Assembly (NCBI RefSeq): GCF_041429775.1
Contig: NZ_CP163421.1
Location: 868,001 to 932,000 of the forward strand
Direction: 5' to 3'
Source of the DNA: Glycocaulis abyssi
GTDB lineage: Bacteria > Pseudomonadota > Alphaproteobacteria > Caulobacterales > Maricaulaceae
Length of the DNA stretch: 64,000 bases
Under the pieces are notes generated by a model that searched no databases, was not told the DNA's origin, and saw nothing but the letters and a program-made list of their open reading frames with translations. Positions within the stretch are counted from its first letter, which is position 1. The number at the start of each line of letters is the position of its first letter. The translations under genes were made by a program, and so were the position numbers. Shown piece by piece: positions 34,469-43,151 of this stretch.

Positions 34469-34897
34469 ATGACCGAAGACAACACTCCCCCGATCGATCA
34501 GGAAGAAGTACTGCGGATGACCACCGATATCGTGGCATCCTACGTCGCCAACAATACCATTTCCGCCGACGGGGTTCCGGAAATCATCCGTCAGGTGCAT
34601 GGCGCCCTGCGTGAACTGACGGGCGTTGAAGCAAAGCCCGAAGCCAAGGCCAAGCCTGCGGTTCCGGTGTCCCGGTCTGTCACCGACGACTACATCATCT
34701 GCCTGGAAGACGGCAAAAAGCTCAAAATGCTCAAGCGCTATCTGCGCTCGCAATACGACATGTCGCCGGACGATTATCGCCGCAAATGGGGCCTGCCGTC
34801 GGACTATCCGATGGTGGCACCGGCCTATTCGCGCCGCCGGTCTGATTTCGCCAAGGAAATCGGCCTTGGCCGCGGTGGCCGCAAGTCACGCAAATAG
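34469..34897 (+). CDS. mucR: MucR/Ros family transcriptional regulator with altered zinc-finger ligands
   Basis: A 142-residue Ros/MucR-type protein, a class of alphaproteobacterial DNA-binding regulators often tied to envelope, motility and cell-cycle genes. The N-terminal oligomerisation part (DIVASYVANNTISADGVPEII) precedes the DNA-binding domain YIICLEDGKKLKMLKRYL, YDMSPDDYRRKWGLP, SDYPMVAPAYSRRRS. The classic C-x2-C...H...H set is mostly lost: Cys-x2-Asp, and KRY and SQY where Ros has KRH and THH. ATG 34469 is chosen since AGGTGA lies five bases before it; an ATG two codons earlier is possible. It ends just before a strong terminator. Confidence 0.9.
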   Translation: MTEDNTPPIDQEEVLRMTTDIVASYVANNTISADGVPEIIRQVHGALRELTGVEAKPEAKAKPAVPVSRSVTDDYIICLEDGKKLKMLKRYLRSQYDMSPDDYRRKWGLPSDYPMVAPAYSRRRSDFAKEIGLGRGGRKSRK

Positions 34898-34915
34898 TAT
34901 CTGGCTCTTTACGGG

Positions 34916-35161
34916 TCAGACGATGACGCCCCGGCCTTTTGGCCGGGGCGTTTTTTGTTTGCCATCAGCATTCAGGCCCAGACGGCGCGCCAGCTTGCGC
35001 AGGGCCACCCGTTCCAGATCATGCCGGGCCGTGCGCGCAGGGCCGAACACGATCACCTCGGTTCCTGTCGCGGCATCGATGGCCGCCAGCCGGACCGAAT
35101 CAGCCAGCCCCTGATATTCAAAGATGATCTCCCGGCCGGGCAGTCCGCCGCGGCCAGACAT
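34916..35161 (-). CDS. DUF6898-like small protein
   Basis: An 81-residue protein with the pattern of a short alphaproteobacterial family (I believe DUF6898): EIIFEYQGLADSVRLAAIDA, then TGTEVIVFGPA and LERVALRKLARRLG. Its ATG overlaps the hemA TGA by one base (TGATG), so it is co-translated with hemA. The function is unknown. The last dozen codons (TPRPKGRGVIV) are encoded by the hairpin that terminates mucR on the other strand, so the C-terminus may be a recent read-through extension beyond residue 67. The family name is from memory and should be treated as tentative. Confidence 0.7.
   Translation of the reverse strand: MSGRGGLPGREIIFEYQGLADSVRLAAIDAATGTEVIVFGPARTARHDLERVALRKLARRLGLNADGKQKTPRPKGRGVIV
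34927..34956 (+). terminator. Rho-independent terminator of mucR
   Basis: A perfect ten-base stem CGCCCCGGCC / GGCCGGGGCG around loop TTTT, followed by six T residues, 29 bases after the mucR stop. It lies inside the 3' end of the opposing small gene. Confidence 0.92.
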
Positions 35162-36375
35162 CAGGCGACCTTCGCGTTCGCGTATTTCGCATAGACCACC
35201 TGCAGCGCATCAATCAGCTGATCGAACATCTCGTCGGTGTGCAGCGGTGACGGGGTGAAGCGCATGCGCTCGGTGCCTTTTGGCACAGTCGGGTAGTTGA
35301 TCGGCTGCACATATATCCCGTGCTCGTCCAGCAGCGCGTCGGTGATCCGCTTGCACAGCACAGGATCGCCGATATGCACCGGAACGATATGCGTCTCGGA
35401 CTCCATCACCGGCAGCCCCGCCGCCTTCATGCGGGCTTTAAGCGTGGCGGCGCGCTCCTGATGCGCATCACGCAGATGGGAGGCGGATTTGAGATACTCC
35501 ACGCTGGCGCGCGCACCCGCGGCCAGCACAGGCGCCAGCGAGGTCGTGAAGATGAAGCCGGGCGCCCGTGAGCGGATGGCATCGCAGATCACCGAGTCTG
35601 CCGCGATATAGCCGCCCATGACGCCAAACGCCTTGCCGAGCGTGCCTTCGATAATGTCGAAACGGTGCATCAGCCCGTCACGCTCTGCCACCCCTGCCCC
35701 GCGCATACCGTAAAGGCCGACCGCGTGAACCTCATCGAGATAGGTCATGGCATTATACTTGTCGGCAAGATCGCACACCGCTTCGAGCGGGCCGATATCG
35801 CCATCCATGGAATAGACCGACTCAAGCGCAATGAGCTTGGGCGCATCCAGCGGCGCGGCTTTGAGCAGCTCTTCAAGATGGGCCACATCATTGTGCCGCC
35901 AGACATGCTTCTCGCAGCCCGCCTGGCGCACGCCCTCGATCATTGAGGCGTGATTGAGTGCATCGGAATAGATGATGAGGCCGGGCAGGATCTTGCCGAG
36001 TGTCGCCAGCGTCGCCTGATTGGCGATGTAGCCGGACGTGAAAAGGAGCGCGGCTTCCTTCTGGTGAAGGTCTGCCAGCGAGCGCTCCAGCTCGACATGA
36101 TAATGAGTCGTGCCGGAGATATTGCGCGTGCCGCCAGAGCCGGCACCGACATCGTCAATCGCCTGCTTCATCGCGCCGGTTACGCACGCGCTCTGGCCCA
36201 TGCCCAGATAGTCATTGGAGCACCAGACGGTGACTTCACGCATGCTGCCATCGCCAGCGCGGTAGCGCGCCTTGGGAAACTCGCCCTTCTTGCGCAGCAG
36301 ATCGGCGAACACGCGGTAGCGGCCTTCCGCGCGGACGCGGGCGACCGAAGCCTTGAACGCTGCTGCGTAATCCAT
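35161..36375 (-). CDS. hemA: 5-aminolevulinate synthase
   Basis: A 404-residue PLP enzyme that condenses glycine and succinyl-CoA, the first step of haem synthesis in alphaproteobacteria (C4 pathway). The PLP lysine is Lys248 in EGTLGKAFG, preceded by [24 protein letters not shown] and [15 protein letters not shown] are also diagnostic. Lys248 has the numbering known for Rhodobacter ALAS, which supports the start. It is followed by an overlapping small gene and lies about 4 kb from hemB, the next pathway enzyme. Confidence 0.96.
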   Translation of the reverse strand: MDYAAAFKASVARVRAEGRYRVFADLLRKKGEFPKARYRAGDGSMREVTVWCSNDYLGMGQSACVTGAMKQAIDDVGAGSGGTRNISGTTHYHVELERSLADLHQKEAALLFTSGYIANQATLATLGKILPGLIIYSDALNHASMIEGVRQAGCEKHVWRHNDVAHLEELLKAAPLDAPKLIALESVYSMDGDIGPLEAVCDLADKYNAMTYLDEVHAVGLYGMRGAGVAERDGLMHRFDIIEGTLGKAFGVMGGYIAADSVICDAIRSRAPGFIFTTSLAPVLAAGARASVEYLKSASHLRDAHQERAATLKARMKAAGLPVMESETHIVPVHIGDPVLCKRITDALLDEHGIYVQPINYPTVPKGTERMRFTPSPLHTDEMFDQLIDALQVVYAKYANAKVA

Positions 36376-36505
36376 GTCGTGTTCTCCTGACCGCTCTGAT
36401 GGCGGCTATCGGCGCGGGCTATTGCGCATCGTATATGGACTGGTTTCATGCATACCGGAAGGCGGACCGATTGTCGCGCCTTCTAGTTGAAACTGTTTCG
36501 CAATT

Positions 36506-37402
36506 TCATTCCGTCCTGTTGGCGGCGATCATTTCGATGATCCCTGAGAAATCTTTCTCATTCCCGCCGGATTCGGTGAACAGGGTGTAGAGCCTCTCGG
36601 CATGGGCACCGAGCGGAATGGCGGCGTCCGCCGATTGCGCGGTTTCGAGCGCAAGGCGCAAATCTTTCAGCATCATGGGCGCGGCGAACCCCGGCTTGTA
36701 GCCCCGGTTCGAAGGCGCGGCTGGCACCGGCCCCGGAACCGGGCAATAGCTGGTCATCGACCAGTTCTGCCCCGACGCCTTGGACGAAATATCGAAGAAG
36801 CGCTGCGGATCCAGGCCCAGCTTCTGTGCCAGCGCAAACGCCTCGCAGGTGCCGATCATGTGGATGCCCAGCAGCATATTGTTGCAGATCTTGGCGGCCT
36901 GCCCCGCCCCGGCATCACCGGCCCGGATAACGGCCTTGCCCATCTTCTCAAGATAGGGTCTTGCCGCCTCGAACGCGCTTTCCGGTCCGCCCACCATGAA
37001 GGTCAGCGTGCCACCCTCGGCGGCGGCGACACCGCCAGATACCGGCGCATCGACGAATTTGATCCCGGCCGTGGCCGCCGCTTCACCAACAGCGCGGGCC
37101 GAATCCACGTCGATGGTCGAGCAATCCATCAATATCGCGTCAGGCTTCACATGGGCGATGATCCCCTCCTCGCCCTCATAAATGCCCCGGACATGCTTGC
37201 CGGCGGGCAGCATGGTCACGACCGCGTCAACGCCAGAGACGGCCTCCAGCACGCTTGATGCAGCCTTGCCGCCCTGGCCGGAAAACACCGCGACCGCGTC
37301 CTGATTGAGGTCAAACCCGCGCACTTCATGGCCGGCCTTGACCAGATTCACGGCCATGCCCGAACCCATATTGCCCAGTCCGATAAAGGCGATGACGGCC
37401 AT
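36506..37402 (-). CDS. mmsB: 3-hydroxyisobutyrate dehydrogenase
   Basis: A 298-residue beta-hydroxyacid dehydrogenase that oxidises 3-hydroxyisobutyrate to methylmalonate semialdehyde in valine degradation. The NAD motif is FIGLGNMGSGMA (6-16 region), the substrate motif FVDAPVSGGVAAAEGGTL, and the catalytic lysine lies in GAGQAAKICNNMLLG. It sits 30 bases downstream of the 3-hydroxyisobutyryl-CoA hydrolase gene, which makes its substrate, so the specific call over the broader family is well supported by context. Confidence 0.93.
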   Translation of the reverse strand: MAVIAFIGLGNMGSGMAVNLVKAGHEVRGFDLNQDAVAVFSGQGGKAASSVLEAVSGVDAVVTMLPAGKHVRGIYEGEEGIIAHVKPDAILMDCSTIDVDSARAVGEAAATAGIKFVDAPVSGGVAAAEGGTLTFMVGGPESAFEAARPYLEKMGKAVIRAGDAGAGQAAKICNNMLLGIHMIGTCEAFALAQKLGLDPQRFFDISSKASGQNWSMTSYCPVPGPVPAAPSNRGYKPGFAAPMMLKDLRLALETAQSADAAIPLGAHAERLYTLFTESGGNEKDFSGIIEMIAANRTE

Positions 37403-37432
37403 GATATTTCCTCCGGCGATTACGGTTATTGT

Positions 37433-38482
37433 CTAGTCGAGAAAGCTCTGTTCGCGGTCCGCTTCCAGCGGAACAAACATCGCCTCCACGTCTTCGGGGC
37501 GCATTTGCGGACCCCATTTGGGTGCATTGTCCTTGTCGATGATCACCGCGCGCACCCCTTCGTAGAAGTCCGAACCCTCCACCAGCAGGCGCATGGACAC
37601 GCGCAAATCCTGCTGCATCACGGTGCGGAAATCAGCCTGTGCGCCCTTGCGCAGCGCCGCCAGCGTTATCGCGCAGGAGGTGGGCGATTTCGAGTTGAGG
37701 ATGGAAAGCTGCTTGGCCGACCATGCATCACCAGCCGCTTCGACGCGCGCTTTCATCGCGGCCAGCTCATCACCGGCGAACGCCGCATCGATGAGCCCGC
37801 CCAGATGCGCCAGATCAGACTCGCCCGGATCACCCGCGTGCGCCTCCAGAATATCTTCCAGCGCCTCGCCATCATTGTCGAGTTCTGCGCTTTCCAGCGC
37901 CGCGATGAGGGCTTCTTGCCGGTCTGAGGGCACATAATGGGTCGCTACACCCGCAGCGAGGCTGTCAGCGGCTTTCAGGCGCGCGCCGGTCAGCCCCATC
38001 CACATGCCGGTTTCGCCCTTCAGGCGCGGCAGGAAATACGCGCCGCCAACATCCGGGTGGAAGCCGATGCCCGTCTCCGGCATGGCAAACATGGTCCGGT
38101 CGCCCGCCACGCGGTGCGAACCGTGGACCGAAATACCGACCCCGCCGCCCATGGTGATGCCGTCAATCAGCGCGATATAGGGTTTGGGATATTCAAAGAT
38201 CAGCGTGTTGAGCTGGTATTCGTCGCGCCAGAATGTCCAGGCTTCGTCGCCGCCTGCCTTGCCGCTTTCCGCCAGCATGCGGATATCGCCGCCCGCGCAG
38301 AAACCCTTCTCACCTGCCCCGTCGACGACCACCGCTTTCACCGCGTCATCCTCGCGCCAGTCGAGCAGCGCCTTGATGAGACCATCCACCATCTCCTGAT
38401 TGAGCGCGTTCAGCGCCTCAGGCCGGTTCAGCGTGATCCGGCCAACGGAGCCGGTTTTGCGGGCGTTTATGAGGGAGGTCAT
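37433..38482 (-). CDS. 3-hydroxyisobutyryl-CoA hydrolase (enoyl-CoA hydratase/isomerase family)
   Basis: A 349-residue crotonase-fold enzyme. Features of the HIBCH group are GFCAGGDIR (60-68), MGGGVGISVHGSHRVAGD and the diagnostic PETGIGFHPDVGGAYFLPRL region, with the extra C-terminal part that makes it about 350 residues rather than the 260 of ordinary hydratases. It releases free 3-hydroxyisobutyrate from its CoA ester in valine catabolism. Its neighbours, mmsB downstream and an acyl-CoA dehydrogenase upstream beyond vapBC, fit this pathway. Confidence 0.9.
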   Translation of the reverse strand: MTSLINARKTGSVGRITLNRPEALNALNQEMVDGLIKALLDWREDDAVKAVVVDGAGEKGFCAGGDIRMLAESGKAGGDEAWTFWRDEYQLNTLIFEYPKPYIALIDGITMGGGVGISVHGSHRVAGDRTMFAMPETGIGFHPDVGGAYFLPRLKGETGMWMGLTGARLKAADSLAAGVATHYVPSDRQEALIAALESAELDNDGEALEDILEAHAGDPGESDLAHLGGLIDAAFAGDELAAMKARVEAAGDAWSAKQLSILNSKSPTSCAITLAALRKGAQADFRTVMQQDLRVSMRLLVEGSDFYEGVRAVIIDKDNAPKWGPQMRPEDVEAMFVPLEADREQSFLD

Positions 38483-38506
38483 CGGGCCGGAAATCCTTAT
38501 ATGCGT

Positions 38507-38923
38507 CTAGCGGAGGTCGATGAAGGGCGCGCCAAGCGCCTCGCAGGCTGCTAACAGCCCGGCATCCCGGCTGGCAAGGGCCGCGTCCAGCGTCACCGCC
38601 AGCGACAGGTAGGCATAGTCGAACAGGGAGAGGTTTGCATCGAAGGCAGGCGTTACCGATGCCTGAACCTGTTCAACTGCGGGCGCCTCCTGCAGAAATA
38701 TCTCGAGCGCGTCGATCGCGCGCAGGTCCGCCTCCAGACTGCGGCCGGAGCGCTGCGCGTAGCGCATGAGGACATTGGTCGTTTCCCACGCGAAAATGTA
38801 GGGCGCGGTCAACGTGTATGCATCCAGCCTGTCGAAGAGAGCAGCGGTGCGGGTGGTCGCATGTGACGGGATCACAAAGGCAATCGCCGCCGAAGCGTCG
38901 AGCACGATCAGTTCGTCATTCAC
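38507..38923 (-). CDS. vapC: Type II toxin, VapC-like PIN-domain ribonuclease
   Basis: A 138-residue PIN-domain protein. The acidic metal-binding residues of the fold are seen as Asp9 (VLDASA), Glu47 (WETTNVL), Asp102 (LFDYAYLSLA) and Asp120 (ASRDAGLL). VapC toxins cleave tRNA or rRNA when not bound by their antitoxin. The start ATG overlaps the antitoxin stop (ATGA), the usual coupled layout. The module lies between genes of valine catabolism on the same strand. The RNA target cannot be read from sequence. Confidence 0.9.
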   Translation of the reverse strand: MNDELIVLDASAAIAFVIPSHATTRTAALFDRLDAYTLTAPYIFAWETTNVLMRYAQRSGRSLEADLRAIDALEIFLQEAPAVEQVQASVTPAFDANLSLFDYAYLSLAVTLDAALASRDAGLLAACEALGAPFIDLR

Positions 38924-39195
38924 GAGCGGCCAAGCTCTTTAAGCTCTTCCCAGCTCACCGCATCCAGCTCCGGATCAGTTGGCTGGGTCTCGTGCAGCTT
39001 GCCAAAAACCTTTTTCAGTTCCGCCTGCGAGAGCCGCCGCCGGGACGGTTCCGGCCGGACGGCGCCGGGCGAGCGCAGAACCGTCGCCAGCGGCTTGCCG
39101 TGGCGGGTAATGGTGATGGGCTCGCCGGTCTTCTCCAGCTCATCGAGCAGGCGGGAGAGATGGGTTTTCGCCTCAAGCACGCCGACATATTTCAT
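38920..39195 (-). CDS. vapB: Type II antitoxin, Phd/YefM family (VapB partner)
   Basis: A 91-residue antitoxin with the Phd/YefM N-terminal fold, MKYVGVLEAKTHLSRLLDEL followed by GEPITITRHGKPLATVL, and a C-terminal toxin-binding tail (LKKVFGKLHE, then WEELKELGRS). ATG 39195 is preferred over an in-frame TTG five codons upstream because it matches the family's first strand. A perfect 13-base inverted repeat lies just upstream and probably forms the autoregulatory operator. It overlaps vapC. Confidence 0.9.
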   Translation of the reverse strand: MKYVGVLEAKTHLSRLLDELEKTGEPITITRHGKPLATVLRSPGAVRPEPSRRRLSQAELKKVFGKLHETQPTDPELDAVSWEELKELGRS

Positions 39196-39209
39196 CGTGG
39201 CACCCGTCA

Positions 39210-39256
39210 ATTCTGACCAGAAGTCTGACCATAATAGCGCAAATTCTGGTCAGAAT
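39210..39256. promoter_or_regulatory. Inverted-repeat operator candidate upstream of vapBC
   Basis: ATTCTGACCAGAA at 39210-39222 and its exact reverse complement TTCTGGTCAGAAT at 39244-39256, with a third TCTGACC copy in the spacer at 39224-39230. The cluster begins 14 bases before the antitoxin ATG, where Phd-type antitoxins usually bind to repress their operon. Confidence 0.65.
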
Positions 39257-39361
39257 CCATTGTGGGCTGGCAATGCCGCTCTTCATCGCTTCCCGGCGCA
39301 AATTAGCCCAGCCCATTTCTCGATCGCGGCAGGTGCGCGGAAGCCCAGAAGCTCCAACCTC

Positions 39362-39447
39362 GTCACCCCCACGAAGGTGGGGGTCCATAGATCATGGAGC
39401 GAAGGCAGTTGTCGTCAGCTCTGGGTTCCCGCCTGCGCGGGAACGAC
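39362..39447. repeat. Palindromic intergenic repeat unit (REP-like)
   Basis: Two hairpins in a row: CCCCCAC-GAAG-GTGGGGG followed by TCCATAG, then CTCTGGG and GTTCCCGC-CTGC-GCGGGAAC. The hairpin-TCCA...TCTGGG-hairpin layout recurs in different sequence at 55455-55514, as in REP/MITE-like families of alphaproteobacteria. It fills most of the gap between vapB and the acyl-CoA dehydrogenase gene. Confidence 0.6.
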
Positions 39448-39459
39448 GAAGATGAAACC

Positions 39460-40596
39460 CTACCTGAGCACATCCTTCGCGATGATGACGCGCATGATCT
39501 CGTTAGTGCCTTCAAGGATCTGGTGGACACGCAAATCGCGCACGATCCGCTCGATTGGGTAGTCCTTCAGATAGCCATAGCCACCATGCAGCTGCAGGGC
39601 GTCATTGGCGATTTTGAAGCCAAGATCGGTCGCGAACCGCTTCGCCATCGCGCAGTATTTCGGCGCGGACGGATCGTTTGCGTCCAGCGCTGCGGCCGCG
39701 CGGTAGAGCATGAGGCGCGAGGCTTCCAGCTCGGTGGCCATATCGGCCAGCTTGAATTCATTAGCCTGAAACGCGGAGATCGGCTTGCCGAACTGCTTGC
39801 GCTCTCTGGTGTAGGCCACGGCCAGATCGAAGGCTTCTGACGCACCGCCGAGCGAGCACGCGCCGATATTGATGCGCCCGCCATTGAGGCCCTTCATGGC
39901 GAGGGTAAAGCCCATGCCCTCTTCTGCCAGGCGGTTTTCCACCGGCACGCGGCAGTCCTCGAACGTGACGACGGCTGTGGGCTGCGAGTTCCAGCCCATC
40001 TTCTTCTCGTTGGCGCCGAACGAGAGCCCCGGCGTACCCTTCTCCACCACGATTGTGGAAATCCCCTTTGGCCCGTCCTCGCCCGTGCGGCACATGACGA
40101 CATAAAGGTCCGACACCCCGCCGCCGGAGATGAAGGCTTTCGCGCCGTTAAGCACATAATGGTCGCCATCGCGCACAGCCTTGGTGCGCAGGCTGGCGGC
40201 GTCCGAACCCGCTCCGGGCTCGGTCAGGCAGTAGGAGCCGATAATGTCCATGGCCGTCAGGCGCGGCAGCCAGCGCTGGCGCTGCTCTTCGCTGCCCCAG
40301 CTATCGATCATCCAGCTGACCATGTTGTGAATGGAGATGAAGGCAGCCGTGGAGACGCATCCGCGCGAGAGTTGTTCAAAGATCAGCGCGGCATCGAGGC
40401 GGCTCATGCCAGAGCCACCCACATCGTCGCGCGTGTAAATGCCGGCAAAGCCCATTTCAGCGGCTTCTTTCAGGACATCGACCGGGAAATGCTTTTCCTC
40501 GTCCCAGCGCGCGGCATTGGGCTTTAAACGGTCATCAGAGAATTTGCGTGCGGCGTCCTGAATCAGCGCCTGCTCTTCCGTCAGCTCGAAATTCAC
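39460..40596 (-). CDS. Acyl-CoA dehydrogenase, isobutyryl-CoA dehydrogenase-like
   Basis: A 378-residue FAD enzyme of the acyl-CoA dehydrogenase family. It has [15 protein letters not shown] for [26 protein letters not shown], and the C-terminal [15 protein letters not shown] and ILEGTNEI with the catalytic glutamate region. The start is GTG at 40596 (VNFELTEEQ), with a strong AGGAGG six bases before it; the longer frame runs into the hemB promoter region. Proximity to the HIBCH and mmsB genes suggests isobutyryl-CoA (valine branch) as substrate; other short branched substrates are possible. Confidence 0.9.
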   Translation of the reverse strand: MNFELTEEQALIQDAARKFSDDRLKPNAARWDEEKHFPVDVLKEAAEMGFAGIYTRDDVGGSGMSRLDAALIFEQLSRGCVSTAAFISIHNMVSWMIDSWGSEEQRQRWLPRLTAMDIIGSYCLTEPGAGSDAASLRTKAVRDGDHYVLNGAKAFISGGGVSDLYVVMCRTGEDGPKGISTIVVEKGTPGLSFGANEKKMGWNSQPTAVVTFEDCRVPVENRLAEEGMGFTLAMKGLNGGRINIGACSLGGASEAFDLAVAYTRERKQFGKPISAFQANEFKLADMATELEASRLMLYRAAAALDANDPSAPKYCAMAKRFATDLGFKIANDALQLHGGYGYLKDYPIERIVRDLRVHQILEGTNEIMRVIIAKDVLR

Positions 40597-40647
40597 GGCA
40601 AACCTCCTGACAAGCTCTAATGGTCTTTGGCACGCGAGATAGACGAT

Positions 40648-41631
40648 ATGGCCCTGTTTCCCAATACCCGCCTGCGCCGCACGCGCAGCCAGCCCTGGAT
40701 ACGCGATCTGGTTCGCGAGACCCATCTGACCCCGCACGATCTTATCTGGACCATTGTCGTATCAGACAGCGCCGACCCTATCGAGCCGGTCGAGGCCATG
40801 CCCGGCACGGTGCGCATGAGCGTTGCCGAAGCCGCCAAGGCCGCAAAGCGCGCACGCGATCTCGGCATCCCCGCCATTGCCGTCTTCCCGCATATCGATC
40901 CATCGCTGAAGGATAATTCCGGTACCGAAGCGCTAAATCCTGATGGCCTCGTCATGCGGGCGGTGAAAGCCATGAAGGACGCCGCGCCGGAGGTTGGGAT
41001 CATCTGCGATGTCGCGCTCGATCCCTTCACCGATCATGGCCATGACGGCGTGATGGAAGGCGGCGTGATCCTCAATGATGCGACCGTCGACCTCCTCATC
41101 GCGCAGAGCCTTGCCCAGGTTGAGGCAGGCTGCGATGTGCTGGCCCCGTCCGACATGATGGATGGCCGCATCGGCGCGATCCGTAACGCGCTGGAGGAGG
41201 CCGGCCATACCGATACGCTGATCCTCTCCTATGCCGCGAAATACGCATCAGGCTTCTACGGGCCCTACCGCTCCGCCATCGGCTCGGCGGCACTGCAGGG
41301 CGACAAGAAGACCTATCAGATGGACCCGGCCAACACCGATGAGGCGCTGCGCGAGGTGGCCATGGATATCGAGGAAGGCGCCGACATGGTGATGGTCAAG
41401 CCGGGCCTTCCCTATCTCGATATCGTCACCCGTGTGAAGGAAGCGTTCGGCGTGCCGACCTATGCCTTCCAGGTTTCCGGCGAGTACGCGATGATCATGG
41501 CGGCGGCGCAAAACGGCTGGATTGATGGCGAACGGGTGATGATGGAGACCCTTACCTGCTTCAAGCGCTCGGGCGCGGACGGCATCCTCACCTATTTCGC
41601 GCCCACGGCTGCGGAGATTCTGGGGGAGTAG
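40648..41631 (+). CDS. hemB: Delta-aminolevulinic acid dehydratase (porphobilinogen synthase)
   Basis: A 327-residue TIM-barrel enzyme joining two aminolevulinate molecules into porphobilinogen. The Schiff-base lysines are in SYAAKYAS and [10 protein letters not shown]. The metal-site segment reads [15 protein letters not shown], with Asp/Ala where zinc enzymes have Cys, so this is the Mg2+-type or zinc-independent alphaproteobacterial form. ATG 40648 ([11 protein letters not shown]) is chosen over a TTG seven codons earlier. It is divergent from the acyl-CoA dehydrogenase gene and convergent with the TRIC gene. Confidence 0.95.
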   Translation: MALFPNTRLRRTRSQPWIRDLVRETHLTPHDLIWTIVVSDSADPIEPVEAMPGTVRMSVAEAAKAAKRARDLGIPAIAVFPHIDPSLKDNSGTEALNPDGLVMRAVKAMKDAAPEVGIICDVALDPFTDHGHDGVMEGGVILNDATVDLLIAQSLAQVEAGCDVLAPSDMMDGRIGAIRNALEEAGHTDTLILSYAAKYASGFYGPYRSAIGSAALQGDKKTYQMDPANTDEALREVAMDIEEGADMVMVKPGLPYLDIVTRVKEAFGVPTYAFQVSGEYAMIMAAAQNGWIDGERVMMETLTCFKRSGADGILTYFAPTAAEILGE

Positions 41632-41639
41632 AGCCCCTC

Positions 41640-42272
41640 CTAATCAATCTTCCCGATCGGCGGCAGGGACCAGCCAAAGAGGATGGCCGCGCCCCGTATG
41701 ACGAAAGCGAGCGCAGCGGCTCCGAGCGCGGCGACACTCGTCATCACGCCCATCTGCACCGCGATGATATAGGCCGAAGCCCCCGCCAATGCGGCGAGCG
41801 CATAGATTTCGGCGCGCAGGATGAGCGGCACCTCGTTGACGATGATGTCTCGCAACAGTCCGCCAAACGCCGCGCTCATCACGCCGGTCAGCGCGGCGAT
41901 GGACCAGTGCGCCCCGGCGGCAAGACCGGCCTGCGCGCCGATAACGCAAAAGACGCTAAGGCCCGCCGCATCGGCCCAGACCAGAGCTTTCAGCCGGATA
42001 CCCTTGCCGGACGTGACCAGCGCCGAGGCATAATAACCCGCCACACCGCCGATCAGCGCCAGGGCGAGATATTCCGGCGCATTGACCCAATAGACAGGCA
42101 GGCTGCCCAGGATCATGTCACGCAGCGTGCCGCCGCCCATACCCGTCACGGCGCCAAGGATCGCCGCCCCGAACGGATCCAGCCGGTTGCGCGCGGCAAT
42201 GATGCCGCCCGAAACGGCGAACAGGAACACGCCGGCATGATCGAGAATGGAAAAGAGAAGCTCGACGCTCAT
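41640..42272 (-). CDS. Trimeric intracellular cation (TRIC)-type channel family protein (UPF0126/YadS-like)
   Basis: A 210-residue membrane protein with about seven transmembrane helices arranged as two repeats. Repeat motifs are AVSGGIIAARNRLDPFG with GMGGGTLRDMILG in the first half and VMSAAFGGLLRDIIVNEVP in the second; the GGxxRD signature is typical of YadS/TRIC proteins, potassium-permeable channels in studied members. It overlaps the start of no other gene but its ATG overlaps the upstream reductase stop by four bases, so they are coupled. Substrate is not deducible. Confidence 0.88.
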   Translation of the reverse strand: MSVELLFSILDHAGVFLFAVSGGIIAARNRLDPFGAAILGAVTGMGGGTLRDMILGSLPVYWVNAPEYLALALIGGVAGYYASALVTSGKGIRLKALVWADAAGLSVFCVIGAQAGLAAGAHWSIAALTGVMSAAFGGLLRDIIVNEVPLILRAEIYALAALAGASAYIIAVQMGVMTSVAALGAAALAFVIRGAAILFGWSLPPIGKID

Positions 42273-43129
42273 TCGCGGTTCAGCCGGGCGATGACGCTGG
42301 ACGTATCCCAGCGCTTGCCGCCCATGGCTTCCACTTCGGCGTAGAACTGGTCGACCAGCGCGGTTACGGGCAATTTGGCGCCATTGGCGCGCGCCTCTTC
42401 AAGCGCGATACGCAGATCCTTGCGCATCCATTCGACAGCAAAGCCGAAATCGAACTTGCCCTGATCCATGGTCTGCCAGCGGTTTTCCATCTGCCAGCTC
42501 TGTGCCGCGCCCTTTGAGACCGCGCTGATGACAGTTTCCACATCCAGCCCGGCGGCTTGTGCGAAGTGAATACCTTCAGACAGCCCCTGCACCAGCCCCG
42601 CAATGCAGATCTGGTTGACCATCTTGGTCAGCTGACCTGCACCGGCGGGGCCCGCATGCACGATGGCCTTGGCATAAGACTGCATGACGGGTTCAGCCTT
42701 GGCGAATGTGTCCTTGTCGCCCCCGCACATGATGGAAAGCTGGCCGTTCTCCGCCCCCGCCTGCCCGCCTGACACCGGCGCATCGACAAAACCGATACCC
42801 CTTGCGCTGGCCGCCTCATGGAGTTCGCGCGCCAGCTTGGCGGAGGCGGTCGTGTGGTCCACGAGCACCGAGCCCGGCTTCATGTGTTCGAGCAACGGAA
42901 GGGCGACGGCGCGTACATCAGGATCATCGCCAAGGCACATGAAAACGATATCGGCGCCGCTGGCGGCCTCTTCAGGCGTGCTGGCTGCAACGCCTGCATG
43001 CTGGTCCGCCCACGCCTTCGCCTTGGCGCCGGTACGGTTCCAGACCCGCACCTCATGGCCCGCAGCCTTGAGATGTCCGGCCATCGGAAAGCCCATTACG
43101 CCCAGTCCCAGGAAGGCAGCAATCGTCAT
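42269..43129 (-). CDS. NAD(P)-dependent beta-hydroxyacid dehydrogenase (3-hydroxyisobutyrate / tartronate semialdehyde reductase-like)
   Basis: A 286-residue paralogue of MmsB. It shows FLGLGVMGFPMAGHL for the coenzyme, FVDAPVSGGQAGAENGQL for substrate and GAGQLTKMVNQI with the catalytic lysine. The substrate could be 2-hydroxy-3-oxopropionate, 3-hydroxyisobutyrate or another short hydroxyacid; valine genes are 4 kb away and not in the same operon. ATG 43129 (MTIAAFLGLG) is chosen over a 29-residue extension antisense to nothing useful but not family-like. It is coupled to the TRIC-type gene downstream. Confidence 0.87.
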   Translation of the reverse strand: MTIAAFLGLGVMGFPMAGHLKAAGHEVRVWNRTGAKAKAWADQHAGVAASTPEEAASGADIVFMCLGDDPDVRAVALPLLEHMKPGSVLVDHTTASAKLARELHEAASARGIGFVDAPVSGGQAGAENGQLSIMCGGDKDTFAKAEPVMQSYAKAIVHAGPAGAGQLTKMVNQICIAGLVQGLSEGIHFAQAAGLDVETVISAVSKGAAQSWQMENRWQTMDQGKFDFGFAVEWMRKDLRIALEEARANGAKLPVTALVDQFYAEVEAMGGKRWDTSSVIARLNRE

Positions 43130-43151
43130 GGATAGTCTCTCCTGAAGCGCT

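Noticed and set aside
39362-39447. CRISPR array
   Set aside because: Only two non-identical hairpins occur, with no regularly spaced direct repeats and no cas genes.
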